A stretch of 11,025 nucleotides of DNA from assembly GCA_008081305.1 (NCBI GenBank), contig VMCP01000249.1:1-11025 (forward strand), written 5' to 3'. Positions 1 to 7,442 of this stretch are shown in pieces (position 1 is the first letter of the stretch; each line of letters starts with the position of its first letter). The notes below the pieces were generated by a model. That model made no database searches and was not told the origin of the DNA. It worked only from the letters and a program-made list of their open reading frames with translations. Source of the DNA: Bacteroidota bacterium. GTDB taxonomy: Bacteria; Bacteroidota; Bacteroidia; NS11-12g; UBA955. Made by a program: the position numbers and the translations under genes.

Positions 1-462
1 ATTAAGAGGCTTCAAACTTTTGGTCTCTTCATAGGTTAGTATCGGCTCATCACCGGATTTCACTTTGAACTTATCATCGTCGCTGTAGATTTTGCCTTTT
101 TCGAACATGTATAAAACATCTCCGTTTTCGGTCTTATAGTCACTTCTTTCTCCTTCTATGTTTTTAGAAGTGAATAGTCCCGTTCCGTTTTGAACTTTTA
201 CGGATCCAAGAGTCTTGTTTCGAACGACTTTCTTTTTGGTTTTGGAATTTACCATCATACTTGCTGGGTAGTAAAGGTCCTGATCTTCAGAGATCATTTT
301 AATTTGCAGGAGGTACTTGTCTTTTTTGCGTTGTTCCTCAAGTTTTTGTGTTTTTGTGGATACCGTGAATCCCTGGTATTTATACAATTGTTCTTGTGAA
401 AAGGCAGTTGAAATACTGAATAGGCCTATGGTAAAGGCTGTTGCACACATTAAAGATTTCAT
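1..462 (-). CDS. Secreted protein of unknown function, N-terminal part (cut by window edge)
   Basis: The frame is open from an ATG at 462 leftward to the window edge, giving 154 codons without a stop, so the 3' end lies outside. The product begins with a typical Sec signal peptide: MKS, a hydrophobic stretch over about residues 4-19, then AFS-Q with likely cleavage after residue 22. There is no lipobox, so it is probably periplasmic or secreted rather than lipidated. The mature part is charged, rich in Lys, Asp, Glu and Ser, and looks beta-rich. I recognise no domain or family. It is transcribed divergently from the lipoprotein gene at 540, with 77 nt between the two starts. A degenerate -7-like box (TAATATTA, 467-474) sits 4 nt before the start, the same distance as better boxes elsewhere in the window. 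The coding call is supported by the signal peptide and the long open frame. The function is unknown. Confidence 0.8.
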   Translation of the reverse strand, partial: MKSLMCATAFTIGLFSISTAFSQEQLYKYQGFTVSTKTQKLEEQRKKDKYLLQIKMISEDQDLYYPASMMVNSKTKKKVVRNKTLGSVKVQNGTGLFTSKNIEGERSDYKTENGDVLYMFEKGKIYSDDDKFKVKSGDEPILTYEETKSLKPLN

Positions 463-527
463 TCTATAATATTACAGCAATATATCATCATCGCCAACTA
501 TGAAGTTCTTATTTTGACGGCTATTTG

Positions 528-535
528 TATTATTG
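528..535 (+). promoter_or_regulatory. Probable -7 box (TATTATTG) of the lipoprotein gene
   Basis: TATTATTG matches the Bacteroidota -7 consensus TAnnTTTG at five of six fixed positions. It ends exactly 4 nt before the ATG at 540. A TTG at 514-516 is only 11 nt upstream, too close for a normal -33 element, so the -33 part is weak or absent. The call relies mainly on the shared spacing with the boxes at 1016, 7431 and 7911. Confidence 0.4.
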
Positions 536-539
536 CAAC

Positions 540-1007
540 ATGAATAGAACCATCCTTGCTCTCTTATTTTTTATCTTGGGTCTAAATGCCTGTAAGAAAG
601 ACGAAACCTCTGATGCTCCATTGGGAATGGATTCCATTGTTGGGAAATGGAATGCTTCTGAAATCAGGGAGAGGGAGTATGAGAATCATATTCTACAAAG
701 CGATGAACGTATGGCATATATTGAGTACGTCGAAAATGAAAGTTGGGTCTTAGATTTGAACGCAGATAATTCATTTATACTTACAATTGATGATTTGATT
801 AGTTCTCAATCCGATGATTATCGAGATACCGGTATTTATATATTTAATAAGCAAGACAGCCTACTTGTACTTAGGTTTAATCGAGATACAGAAACGGATA
901 CCTTTTGGCATGTGAGTTTTGAAAATGCGGTTTTGAACTTCACTGTTTATGAGGATTTTCCTTGGGAAGCGGATAGAACCCGCATCGACTATAAGCTCGT
1001 TCGTTAG
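540..1007 (+). CDS. Small lipoprotein, possibly lipocalin-like, unknown function
   Basis: Encodes 155 residues. I start at the ATG at 540, because the upstream in-frame TTG at 525 would put the -7 promoter box inside the gene and would spoil the signal peptide. The N-terminus is a clear lipoprotein signal: a hydrophobic core from about residue 5 to 15, then the lipobox L-N-A-C with Cys18, followed by KKDE. The product is therefore probably anchored in the outer or inner membrane after lipidation. After a short linker, an IVGKW motif begins at about residue 33 and is followed by alternating hydrophobic and polar strands ending in a basic tail. That pattern resembles the lipocalin-like lipoproteins common in Bacteroidota, but I cannot assign a family with certainty. 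It stands 20 nt upstream of the glycosyltransferase gene, which has its own promoter box, so a shared role is possible but unproven. Confidence 0.85.
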   Translation: MNRTILALLFFILGLNACKKDETSDAPLGMDSIVGKWNASEIREREYENHILQSDERMAYIEYVENESWVLDLNADNSFILTIDDLISSQSDDYRDTGIYIFNKQDSLLVLRFNRDTETDTFWHVSFENAVLNFTVYEDFPWEADRTRIDYKLVR

Positions 1008-1015
1008 CGAAAACT

Positions 1016-1023
1016 TATATTTG
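1016..1023 (+). promoter_or_regulatory. -7 promoter box (TATATTTG) of the glycosyltransferase gene
   Basis: A perfect TAnnTTTG match lies in the 20-nt gap between the lipoprotein stop and the GTG start at 1028. Only 4 nt separate box and start codon, so transcription would begin at or very near the start codon. No good TTG -33 element is visible at the usual 17-23 nt spacing. Confidence 0.5.
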
Positions 1024-1027
1024 TTTT

Positions 1028-2200
1028 GTGCGAATCGTTTGGTTAGCTGGGTGGTATCCTACGCCGTCAAATCAATTGGCGGGTGTTTTTGTACAAAGGC
1101 ATTTTTTAGCGCTCAGTAAAGCGTTGAGTAAATACGATACCGCTCATCTGTACCATATTCACGTCGATGAATCAGTAGCATCCAATAGAGTAAGTAGTAA
1201 TAATGAACATCTGGTCACAATAACGAAGAGCAGGGGCTTGTTTTCCAAGGTTTTGAATGCAATTCGTTTCCATCTTCAGGCTTTTAAGGAGTTGAAGAAA
1301 GCGCTTAAAACAGCAGATTTGGTTCATGTACACGCTGGTGATAAAATCGGTTTTTGGGCGGCTTGGTTCAAGCGTAAATATGGGTATAAACTTCTGTATA
1401 CCGAGCATTGGGCAATTTTTGATTCAAGTACTCCAGACGCATATGAGAAGAGGAATGCATGGTTCCGATTTTACATGAAATGGCTATGGAAAAAAACTGA
1501 TTTAGTAGCGAGTATTTCCACAAAACTTTACAGTTCTATGGAGGCGAAGTATGCCATCCCCAAGCCTTATATGATTTTCCCAAATGTGTTAGATCAAGCC
1601 TTTGAGGAGTTTGAAAAAAATAGCCTTCCCAAAAAGAAGTCTACCAAAGATGTAGTTACCTTATTGCATATTTCCAATTTTGAAGTCCGCAAGAATATAA
1701 CAGAGCTCATTGATGCGGTTAATAATCTGATTCGCGTTGGTAAGAAATTACGACTCATCCTCATTGGTGCAGGTAGCGAAACATTCAGCGATTATGTATC
1801 TGAGAATATCGTATTACTGGCATCGATGAAGGCACAACAATTAACCGAGTACTATAGACTAGCGGATGCTTTTATTTTGCCGAGTGATGCAGAGAATTCT
1901 CCGTGTGTTATTAGCGAAGCCCTATCCTTTGGGTTGCCAGTCATCGCTACGGATGTCGGAGGCATATCTGAGATGATCAATGCTAAAAATGGGTTATTGA
2001 TTCCTAGATTTCAGACACAAAATGAAAAAGAGAATAAAATTTCAGAAGCCATCTTGGAATTCCTCTCCAAATCTCAAACCTTTGATTTAGATGCTATTTC
2101 GAAACAAGCCAAGCATCAATATGGATCCGAGGCTGTTGTGAATGCATTGATAAAACGATATACTCAGTTGGTATGTGCGGAATTGCCGGAATATCCATAA
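1028..2200 (+). CDS. GT4-type glycosyltransferase (polysaccharide biosynthesis)
   Basis: The product has 390 residues, a normal length for a retaining GT-B fold glycosyltransferase that moves a sugar from a nucleotide-sugar donor to a glycan or lipid-linked acceptor. The N-terminal Rossmann half starts with MRIVWLAGWYPT and continues through a VHVHAGDK segment near 99-106 and an LLYTEHW motif at 122-128. The C-terminal donor-binding half contains LLHISNFEVRKN (about 212-223), an LILIGAG strand (243-249) and the diagnostic E-x7-E motif, Glu289 and Glu297, followed by SFGLPVIATDVGG. The start is GTG at 1028, placed 4 nt after a perfect -7 box. The 3' end overlaps the asparagine synthase-like gene by 28 nt, and a flippase follows, so a role in surface polysaccharide or O-antigen-like assembly is likely. 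The exact sugar and acceptor cannot be read from the sequence. Confidence 0.93.
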   Translation: MRIVWLAGWYPTPSNQLAGVFVQRHFLALSKALSKYDTAHLYHIHVDESVASNRVSSNNEHLVTITKSRGLFSKVLNAIRFHLQAFKELKKALKTADLVHVHAGDKIGFWAAWFKRKYGYKLLYTEHWAIFDSSTPDAYEKRNAWFRFYMKWLWKKTDLVASISTKLYSSMEAKYAIPKPYMIFPNVLDQAFEEFEKNSLPKKKSTKDVVTLLHISNFEVRKNITELIDAVNNLIRVGKKLRLILIGAGSETFSDYVSENIVLLASMKAQQLTEYYRLADAFILPSDAENSPCVISEALSFGLPVIATDVGGISEMINAKNGLLIPRFQTQNEKENKISEAILEFLSKSQTFDLDAISKQAKHQYGSEAVVNALIKRYTQLVCAELPEYP

Positions 2201-4107
2201 CCATTGAAAAAGATGCTCCGTTTTGGAAAAAGTGGATTTATCAGTTCAGTGAGGATATTGATCACCGTGGTTACGACGATGCTGGTGTTGTACTTTCTTT
2301 AAGGTCATCAGATCCCCTTCCTGTTCAATGGGGCAAGGAGCATTATTCTAGCGATTTGCAATATATGCCACAAAGAGCCTTACTGCCATCAATTAGTGAG
2401 CAGGTAAATGGTATGTTGTTGCATCGTAGGCTCTCTATTATTGCTCCAACAGAAAGAGCCCATCAACCCATGTGCGATGCAACCGGCAGGTATTGGATTA
2501 GTTACAATGGCGAGATCTTCAACTATATTGAGTTAAGAAGCCAATACAACATCGATACAGTAACCGATAGTGATACAGAGGTGTTATTGGAAATGTGGGC
2601 AAAAATGGAGGAGAAATGCCTTCCATTATTGGATGGTTTTTTTGCATTTTGCATATACGATTCAAAAGAGAACACCTATACCATTGTTCGGGATAGAACC
2701 GGAGTTAAGCCACTGTATTACACGAAAAGAAGTGATGCCTTTGCATTCTCTTCAGAAGAAACATCATTAAGGAAATTTACTGGGTTTGATAGTGTAAACC
2801 CGCAAGCTATGTATCTTCATGTTAAGCATGGTATGTCAGATGCTGTGAATTGGTTTGATGGGGTAGAAACCTTAAAGCCAGGTCACTGGTTGAAATGGCA
2901 TCCAAACTTGAGAAACGTTATACATCGCAGATGGTATTTTCCAACAAGTTTGCACTCATTCAATGAACAAGGAGATATTCGGGAATTGTTAGAGGAAAGT
3001 ATCAAGAGAAGGATGCGAAGCGATGTCCCCATTGGGTTTGCTATGAGTGGAGGACTTGATAGTACCGCGATTGTTGCTTTGGCGTCCAAACACCTTGATC
3101 CGCATGAGCAAACACACTTTTTCTCTGTCATTTCAAAAGGTTCCAACCAAGATGAAAGTGAATGGCAAGAGAAAGTACTCAGTGCATTCCCAGGGCAACG
3201 ACACACCATTGATGCGCAATCGATGGATACATCCGATTTAGAAAATTTGATTGTAAAAACCCGCAGGCCAGCGGTGGCATGGAATAATGTAGCGCATTTT
3301 CTATTGTGTAAACAAGTAAGAGATACGGGAGTTACCGTACTCTTCAACGGTCAAGGTGCTGATGAGATTTTTGGAGGATATCCAGACCATTTTGTTGAAG
3401 CTTGGAAGACAGAGAAAAATGATTTGCTCCCGCTCATGAAAGACTGGCCTATAGAAGTTTCAAAATTGAAGGGAGTGGCTTGGAAAAGGAATCTCAGAAA
3501 ATCGATGTCACAAAATTGGAAGCATCGACTGGATCGTTATTTATGGGGTGATATTTTTCCTGTTGATGTGATTGAGCAAAATACCATTGAACTTCATCCG
3601 CCTGTTAAAAATTTAGCAGACCTTATGCTGGGTGAGTATTACGGTTCTACATACAATCAAAAGTTTTACGGTAGATTGTACCAAATGCTACTATGGGAAG
3701 ATAGGAATGGTATGGCGTTTCAGTTGGAAAGTAGAAATCCTTTTGCCGACGATATACTTCTGCCTATGCATTTTCTTGGTAAAAAGTCATTAAAGGAATT
3801 GTCCGAAAATGGCAGGTCAAAAGGTTTGTTGCGAGAAGCTGTTAAGGACATTATTCCTAAACCAATTTACGAAAGAGCAGACAAGAAAGGTTTTACTGTA
3901 CCCGAGAAAGCATTGATTCAAAAGCACGGCAAAGAATGGGAAGAGTGGTTGATGACCTCACAGTTAGATGAGATCATCAACAGAAGAACACGGGAACGTT
4001 GGGTTACCAAGTTTGATAAGTTATCGAATCGAGATTTACTTGCCTATTTTCGAGTATCTACTTTAGGAAGGTTCCTGATAGAACTGAAAGAAAATGATGG
4101 CAAATGA
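2173..4107 (+). CDS. asnB: Asparagine synthase-like glutamine amidotransferase (class II)
   Basis: At 644 residues this has the full two-domain layout of glutamine-hydrolysing asparagine synthases. After removal of Met1, Cys2 (MCGIAGI) is the glutaminase nucleophile. The glutaminase domain also has LHRRLSI (84-89), NGEIFNY (112-118) and GVKPLYY (177-183). The ATP-using synthase domain carries the PP-loop SGGLDS (292-297), GQGADEIFGGY (393-403), ESRNPFAD (519-526) and KKGFTVP (571-577), so both half-reactions look intact. The family makes asparagine from aspartate with ammonia channelled from glutamine. However, paralogues inside glycan clusters are often thought to amidate sugar acids or other acceptors. 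Its placement between a glycosyltransferase (28-nt overlap) and a flippase (14-nt overlap) favours such a modifying role here, by inference only. The start is fixed by the required N-terminal Cys. The symbol marks the family rather than proven asparagine synthesis. Confidence 0.93.
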   Translation: MCGIAGISITIEKDAPFWKKWIYQFSEDIDHRGYDDAGVVLSLRSSDPLPVQWGKEHYSSDLQYMPQRALLPSISEQVNGMLLHRRLSIIAPTERAHQPMCDATGRYWISYNGEIFNYIELRSQYNIDTVTDSDTEVLLEMWAKMEEKCLPLLDGFFAFCIYDSKENTYTIVRDRTGVKPLYYTKRSDAFAFSSEETSLRKFTGFDSVNPQAMYLHVKHGMSDAVNWFDGVETLKPGHWLKWHPNLRNVIHRRWYFPTSLHSFNEQGDIRELLEESIKRRMRSDVPIGFAMSGGLDSTAIVALASKHLDPHEQTHFFSVISKGSNQDESEWQEKVLSAFPGQRHTIDAQSMDTSDLENLIVKTRRPAVAWNNVAHFLLCKQVRDTGVTVLFNGQGADEIFGGYPDHFVEAWKTEKNDLLPLMKDWPIEVSKLKGVAWKRNLRKSMSQNWKHRLDRYLWGDIFPVDVIEQNTIELHPPVKNLADLMLGEYYGSTYNQKFYGRLYQMLLWEDRNGMAFQLESRNPFADDILLPMHFLGKKSLKELSENGRSKGLLREAVKDIIPKPIYERADKKGFTVPEKALIQKHGKEWEEWLMTSQLDEIINRRTRERWVTKFDKLSNRDLLAYFRVSTLGRFLIELKENDGK

Positions 4108-5371
4108 TCATCCCCTGAAAGCGTATTTTTGGCAAATGGCAAAGGCCCTATTCGCCTTTGGTTGCGTGGTGCTCTACTCGCGATATCTAGGTCCAGAAGG
4201 AAGAGGACAGTTGAGTATTTATTTGCTTTATTTACAAGCTGTATTGATGATCAACGAAATGTTTGTGGGTTCTGCACAGGCTAATTGGTTTTCACAATAT
4301 GGATTCAAGCAATTTATTCCTAGAATCATATTAGTATCTCTGTTGATTACGGGATCCGCTTTTTGCTTGGGAGTGTTCTTATTACCTATACAATCTATAT
4401 TGATTTTACAATACCTCCTTTTGTGGGGATGGGTTTTGATCATACAGAATGTAGTAGCTAATTTCTGGCAAAGTCAAGGTTGGGTCATCAAGAAAAATCA
4501 GATACTACTTTTGTTTGAAGTGTTAAAAGCTATTGCATTGCTTTCATTGATATTGAGTATGGGCAATGAGGCTGATGACAGTATTGCAAGTTTGCTCAGG
4601 GTTTTAGTAATTGCCGGGGCGTTTTGGTCCATCGTATTTCTCGTTAAGATGCTTAGGGTTGGAGCTTTTAAGAAAACTCAACTACAAGATTCGGATATAA
4701 AGCACACTTGGGGTGAAGGTATTTGGGCTCAACTCGGACAATTTGTACTGTTTTTGATATACAGATTACCCCTTTACTTGGTTTCTGAATGGTTGGGTGA
4801 CGCGCCTGCGGGTGTACTGTCAAATGCATTACTGGTAATCGATTCATTATGGATTTTTGCAAATTCATTAGGAGGAGTGTTACATGCGAGGATCATCAAT
4901 AGCGATAATGAACCTTGGAATAAAAGACAACTAAACCGGTTTGTTTCTTGGAGTTTCTTGGGTACTACATTACTTGGGTTAATGGCCTGTTTGATCCCTG
5001 GGCTATTTTATGAAAAAATTTTCGGTTCAGGTTTTGGTGATATTGCAGCATATGTACGATGGATGATGCCCGGATATTTGGCTCTAGGATTTTTTGCTTG
5101 CATGGGTAATTTTTTACATGCAAAAAATCAATTTAAGTTACTTCTTAAAAATCATGTTTTGGGATTGATTGCGATGGTAATTGTAATTTTAACACTTAGT
5201 GCAAATGTCGAATCAATACAAATTAGTCAACTCTTATGGATCTATAATTTGGGTCTTATTGTAGTGGCCATTACGCATTTTTTTTACTTGAAAAAACAAG
5301 GTTTAACCTTTGCGGAATTATTTCGTAATATCATGTTAATCAATCGTTTGATTAGGAATAAGAAGTTGTAA
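4094..5371 (+). CDS. Polysaccharide flippase-like membrane protein (MOP superfamily, Wzx-like)
   Basis: A very hydrophobic 425-residue protein with about 12 predicted transmembrane helices, the size and topology of MOP-superfamily flippases that move lipid-linked oligosaccharides across the inner membrane. The N-terminal segment contains SRYLGPEGRGQLS (residues 29-41), a signature common in Wzx-type flippases just after the first helix. Further helices are spread evenly to the end (for example around 75-100, 210-235, 345-365 and 370-395), and the C-terminus is short and basic. Two adjacent ATG codons (4094 and 4097) could both start it; both overlap the end of the asparagine synthase-like gene, by 14 or 11 nt. 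The context with a glycosyltransferase and an amidotransferase supports glycan export. Members of this family diverge quickly, so the substrate cannot be named, and I withhold a gene symbol. Confidence 0.88.
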   Translation: MMANDHPLKAYFWQMAKALFAFGCVVLYSRYLGPEGRGQLSIYLLYLQAVLMINEMFVGSAQANWFSQYGFKQFIPRIILVSLLITGSAFCLGVFLLPIQSILILQYLLLWGWVLIIQNVVANFWQSQGWVIKKNQILLLFEVLKAIALLSLILSMGNEADDSIASLLRVLVIAGAFWSIVFLVKMLRVGAFKKTQLQDSDIKHTWGEGIWAQLGQFVLFLIYRLPLYLVSEWLGDAPAGVLSNALLVIDSLWIFANSLGGVLHARIINSDNEPWNKRQLNRFVSWSFLGTTLLGLMACLIPGLFYEKIFGSGFGDIAAYVRWMMPGYLALGFFACMGNFLHAKNQFKLLLKNHVLGLIAMVIVILTLSANVESIQISQLLWIYNLGLIVVAITHFFYLKKQGLTFAELFRNIMLINRLIRNKKL

Positions 5372-5418
5372 TAGATGACTTGGTGAACAACTTTTTGTAC
5401 GGAACAAGAAAATAGTTT

Positions 5419-5447
5419 TTGTTAGATAGGGCATTGTTCTAAATTTG
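5419..5447 (+). promoter_or_regulatory. Promoter of the glutamate dehydrogenase-psd unit
   Basis: TTG at 5419-5421 (within a TTTTTG run) and TAAATTTG at 5440-5447 are separated by 18 nt. This is the best match in the window to the Bacteroidota TTG / TAnnTTTG promoter. It leaves an A-rich leader of about 25 nt before the ATG at 5477. The 105-nt gap 5372-5476 holds no convincing terminator. Confidence 0.7.
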
Positions 5448-5476
5448 TCCTCTAATTAAACAGAGAAACATATTTT

Positions 5477-6751
5477 ATGTCAACTCCATTGAACGGTGGG
5501 TCTCCCAATTACAACCCATTGGAAAGTATGAATCGGCGCTTTGATGCAGCCGTGGAAGTGTTAGGCTTAGACAAGCAATTTGCAAATGTTCTTCGTGTTC
5601 CAGATAAGGTGGTAATTGCAAATATCCCTGTTACGATGGACGATGGTACCATTAGTGTTTTTGAAGGTTACCGTGTGGTTCATAGTGACCATCTGGGTCC
5701 ATCTAAAGGTGGAATTCGCTACAGTATGGATGTAAACTTGGACGAGGTTAAAGCACTAGCTGCCTGGATGACATGGAAATGCGCTATTGTGAATATTCCT
5801 TATGGTGGAGCAAAAGGCGGAATTAAATGTGATCCAAGGGCCATGAGCAAGGGGGAATTAGAACGCTTGACAAGGGCCTACACTGTGGCTATGAAGGAAG
5901 TTTTCGGACCGGAATCGGATATCCCAGCTCCAGATATGGGTACAGGTCCTCAAGAAATGGCTTGGATTGTTGACGAATACAGCAAAATAAAGGGTCAAAA
6001 TTCTTGGGCGGTAGTAACGGGTAAGCCTATCGTATTGGGTGGCTCCTTAGGTAGGGTTGAAGCTACAGGTAGAGGTGTCATGGTAAGTACAAGAAGCGCT
6101 TTAGCAAAATTAGGAATCAAACCAACGGAGGCGACTTGTGTGATACAAGGTTTTGGTAATGTGGGTAGTAAAGCCGCTAAGCTCATCAATAGAATGGGTG
6201 TAAAGATTGTGGCGATCAGCGATATATCTGGAGGATATTACAATCCCGAAGGATTGGATATTGATGCCGCCATTGAGTACGTTGCAAATAGTAATACACA
6301 TTCATTGGAAGGGTTCCCTAATGCACAAAAGGTAACGAATAGTGAGCTACTTGAATTGGAATGTACTGTTTTGGTTCCTGCCGCAATGGAAGATCAAATC
6401 ACACCTGAAAATGCGAATCAAATTAAGGCGAAGCTTATAGTTGAAGGTGCCAATGGCCCAACTACGGCTGAGGCTGATGCTATATTAGAAGAAAAAGGCA
6501 TTCTCGTTGTCCCCGATATTTTAGCTAACGCAGGTGGTGTTACGGTGTCTTACTTTGAGTGGGTACAGAACCGCTTGGGTTACTATTGGACTGAGGAGAG
6601 AGTAAATAGAAGAGCAGATAGAGCAATGAAAATCGCCTTTGATAATATCTACGCAGCGGCAGCGAAATATAAGATTCACATGCGTTTGGCCGCTTATGTG
6701 GTTGCGCTGGATAAAGTGTCAACTACACTGAAGCTTCGAGGTTCTTTTTAA
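5477..6751 (+). CDS. Glutamate dehydrogenase (Glu/Leu/Phe/Val dehydrogenase family)
   Basis: Encodes 424 residues, the usual length of hexameric bacterial glutamate dehydrogenases, which interconvert glutamate with 2-oxoglutarate plus ammonia using NAD(P). The catalytic half shows PSKGGIR with Lys77, MTWKCA with Lys101, YGGAKGG with catalytic Lys113, and APDMGTG with Asp153. These match Clostridium symbiosum GDH residues K89, K113, K125 and D165 with one constant offset. Lys77 is the residue that holds the substrate side-chain carboxylate and marks glutamate rather than leucine specificity. The coenzyme half has a Rossmann glycine motif GFGNVG (225-230) and VEGANGPTT (322-330). Cofactor preference (NAD or NADP) is not settled from sequence. 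It has its own promoter and is followed after 6 nt by a phosphatidylserine decarboxylase gene. It provides the link between amino-acid nitrogen and the TCA cycle. Confidence 0.95.
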   Translation: MSTPLNGGSPNYNPLESMNRRFDAAVEVLGLDKQFANVLRVPDKVVIANIPVTMDDGTISVFEGYRVVHSDHLGPSKGGIRYSMDVNLDEVKALAAWMTWKCAIVNIPYGGAKGGIKCDPRAMSKGELERLTRAYTVAMKEVFGPESDIPAPDMGTGPQEMAWIVDEYSKIKGQNSWAVVTGKPIVLGGSLGRVEATGRGVMVSTRSALAKLGIKPTEATCVIQGFGNVGSKAAKLINRMGVKIVAISDISGGYYNPEGLDIDAAIEYVANSNTHSLEGFPNAQKVTNSELLELECTVLVPAAMEDQITPENANQIKAKLIVEGANGPTTAEADAILEEKGILVVPDILANAGGVTVSYFEWVQNRLGYYWTEERVNRRADRAMKIAFDNIYAAAAKYKIHMRLAAYVVALDKVSTTLKLRGSF

Positions 6752-6757
6752 TACAAT

Positions 6758-7411
6758 ATGAAATTACATAGAGAAGGATTTAAGATTATTTTCATCACAT
6801 TACTGGTGTTGACTTTAATCAATTTCCCTTTGGAGATGTTCTTCATGGGGGAGTGGTATACAGATACGGTACTTGTATTATCTGTTATTTTCTTTATTCT
6901 CATCGTTCAGTTTTTCCGCGATCCTCACAGAGAGACACCGGTCGGAGATGATTTAATCATAGCTCCTGCAGATGGTAAAGTGGTGGTTATTGAGGAAGTT
7001 GATGAGCCCGAGTATTTGAAAACCAAATGTCGGCAGATTAGTATCTTCATGTCACCGGTTAACGTACACGTGAATCGTTACCCGACATCGGGTAAGGTAC
7101 TATACGAGAAATATCATCCGGGTAAATACCTCGTGGCTTGGCATCCTAAGAGTTCAACAGAAAACGAAAGAACTACTGTGGTTGTAGAGCATCCTAAAGG
7201 TCAGGTGTTGTTTAGGCAAATTGCGGGTGCATTGGCAAAGCGTATCGTGAATTATGCCAAAGTTGGTCACGTAGCAAAGGCTGGAGCAGAGTACGGTTTT
7301 ATCAAATTTGGTTCGCGTATTGATATTTACCTCCCATTGGAATGTGAGATCAACGTTGAATTAAATCAAAAGACCGTTGGTGGAGAAACCGTAATTGCCC
7401 GTTGGTCTTAA
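6758..7411 (+). CDS. psd: Phosphatidylserine decarboxylase proenzyme, short form
   Basis: At 217 residues this fits the short type of phosphatidylserine decarboxylase, which makes phosphatidylethanolamine at the inner membrane. Two hydrophobic segments (about 8-28 and 36-52) form a membrane anchor, followed by FFRDPHRETP (52-61), the IAPADGKVV segment (68-76), IFMSPVNVHVNRYP (96-109) and HPKSSTENER (129-138). Near the C-terminus, YGFIKFGSRIDIYLP (179-193) contains the Gly185-Ser186 bond where this family cleaves itself. The released serine becomes the pyruvoyl cofactor, so a beta chain of 185 residues and an alpha chain of 32 are expected. The start lies 6 nt after the glutamate dehydrogenase stop, indicating co-transcription, although the two activities have no obvious shared pathway. 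No phosphatidylserine synthase gene is present in the window. The family call is firm, while the exact phospholipid substrate is assumed from the family. Confidence 0.93.
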   Translation: MKLHREGFKIIFITLLVLTLINFPLEMFFMGEWYTDTVLVLSVIFFILIVQFFRDPHRETPVGDDLIIAPADGKVVVIEEVDEPEYLKTKCRQISIFMSPVNVHVNRYPTSGKVLYEKYHPGKYLVAWHPKSSTENERTTVVVEHPKGQVLFRQIAGALAKRIVNYAKVGHVAKAGAEYGFIKFGSRIDIYLPLECEINVELNQKTVGGETVIARWS

Positions 7412-7430
7412 ATTTGAACTTATTATATAT

Positions 7431-7438
7431 TATATTTG
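7431..7438 (+). promoter_or_regulatory. -7 promoter box (TATATTTG) of the Cys/Lys-rich protein gene
   Basis: A perfect TAnnTTTG ends 4 nt before the ATG at 7443 in a very AT-rich 31-nt gap. A TTG at 7414-7416 is 14 nt upstream, shorter than the usual spacing, so the -33 element is uncertain. The position implies an mRNA that begins at or near the start codon. Confidence 0.55.
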
Positions 7439-7442
7439 AATC

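Noticed and set aside
190..399. Plus-strand open frame of 69 codons near the left edge
   Set aside because: It lies antisense to the leftward secreted-protein gene, which has a signal peptide and stays open to the edge. The product looks like a random Phe/Leu-rich shadow.
525..539. In-frame TTG start upstream of the lipoprotein ATG
   Set aside because: It would place the -7 box within the coding region and add MYYCN before a good signal peptide. The ATG at 540 is better.
2883..3347. Minus-strand open frame of 154 codons within the asparagine synthase-like gene
   Set aside because: It is opposite the PP-loop region of a clearly conserved gene, with no promoter or recognisable protein features.
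5372..5418. CTTG...CAAG and ACAA...TTGT inverted repeats after the flippase gene
   Set aside because: The stems are 4 bp with mismatches and no following T-run, so neither a terminator nor an operator can be supported.
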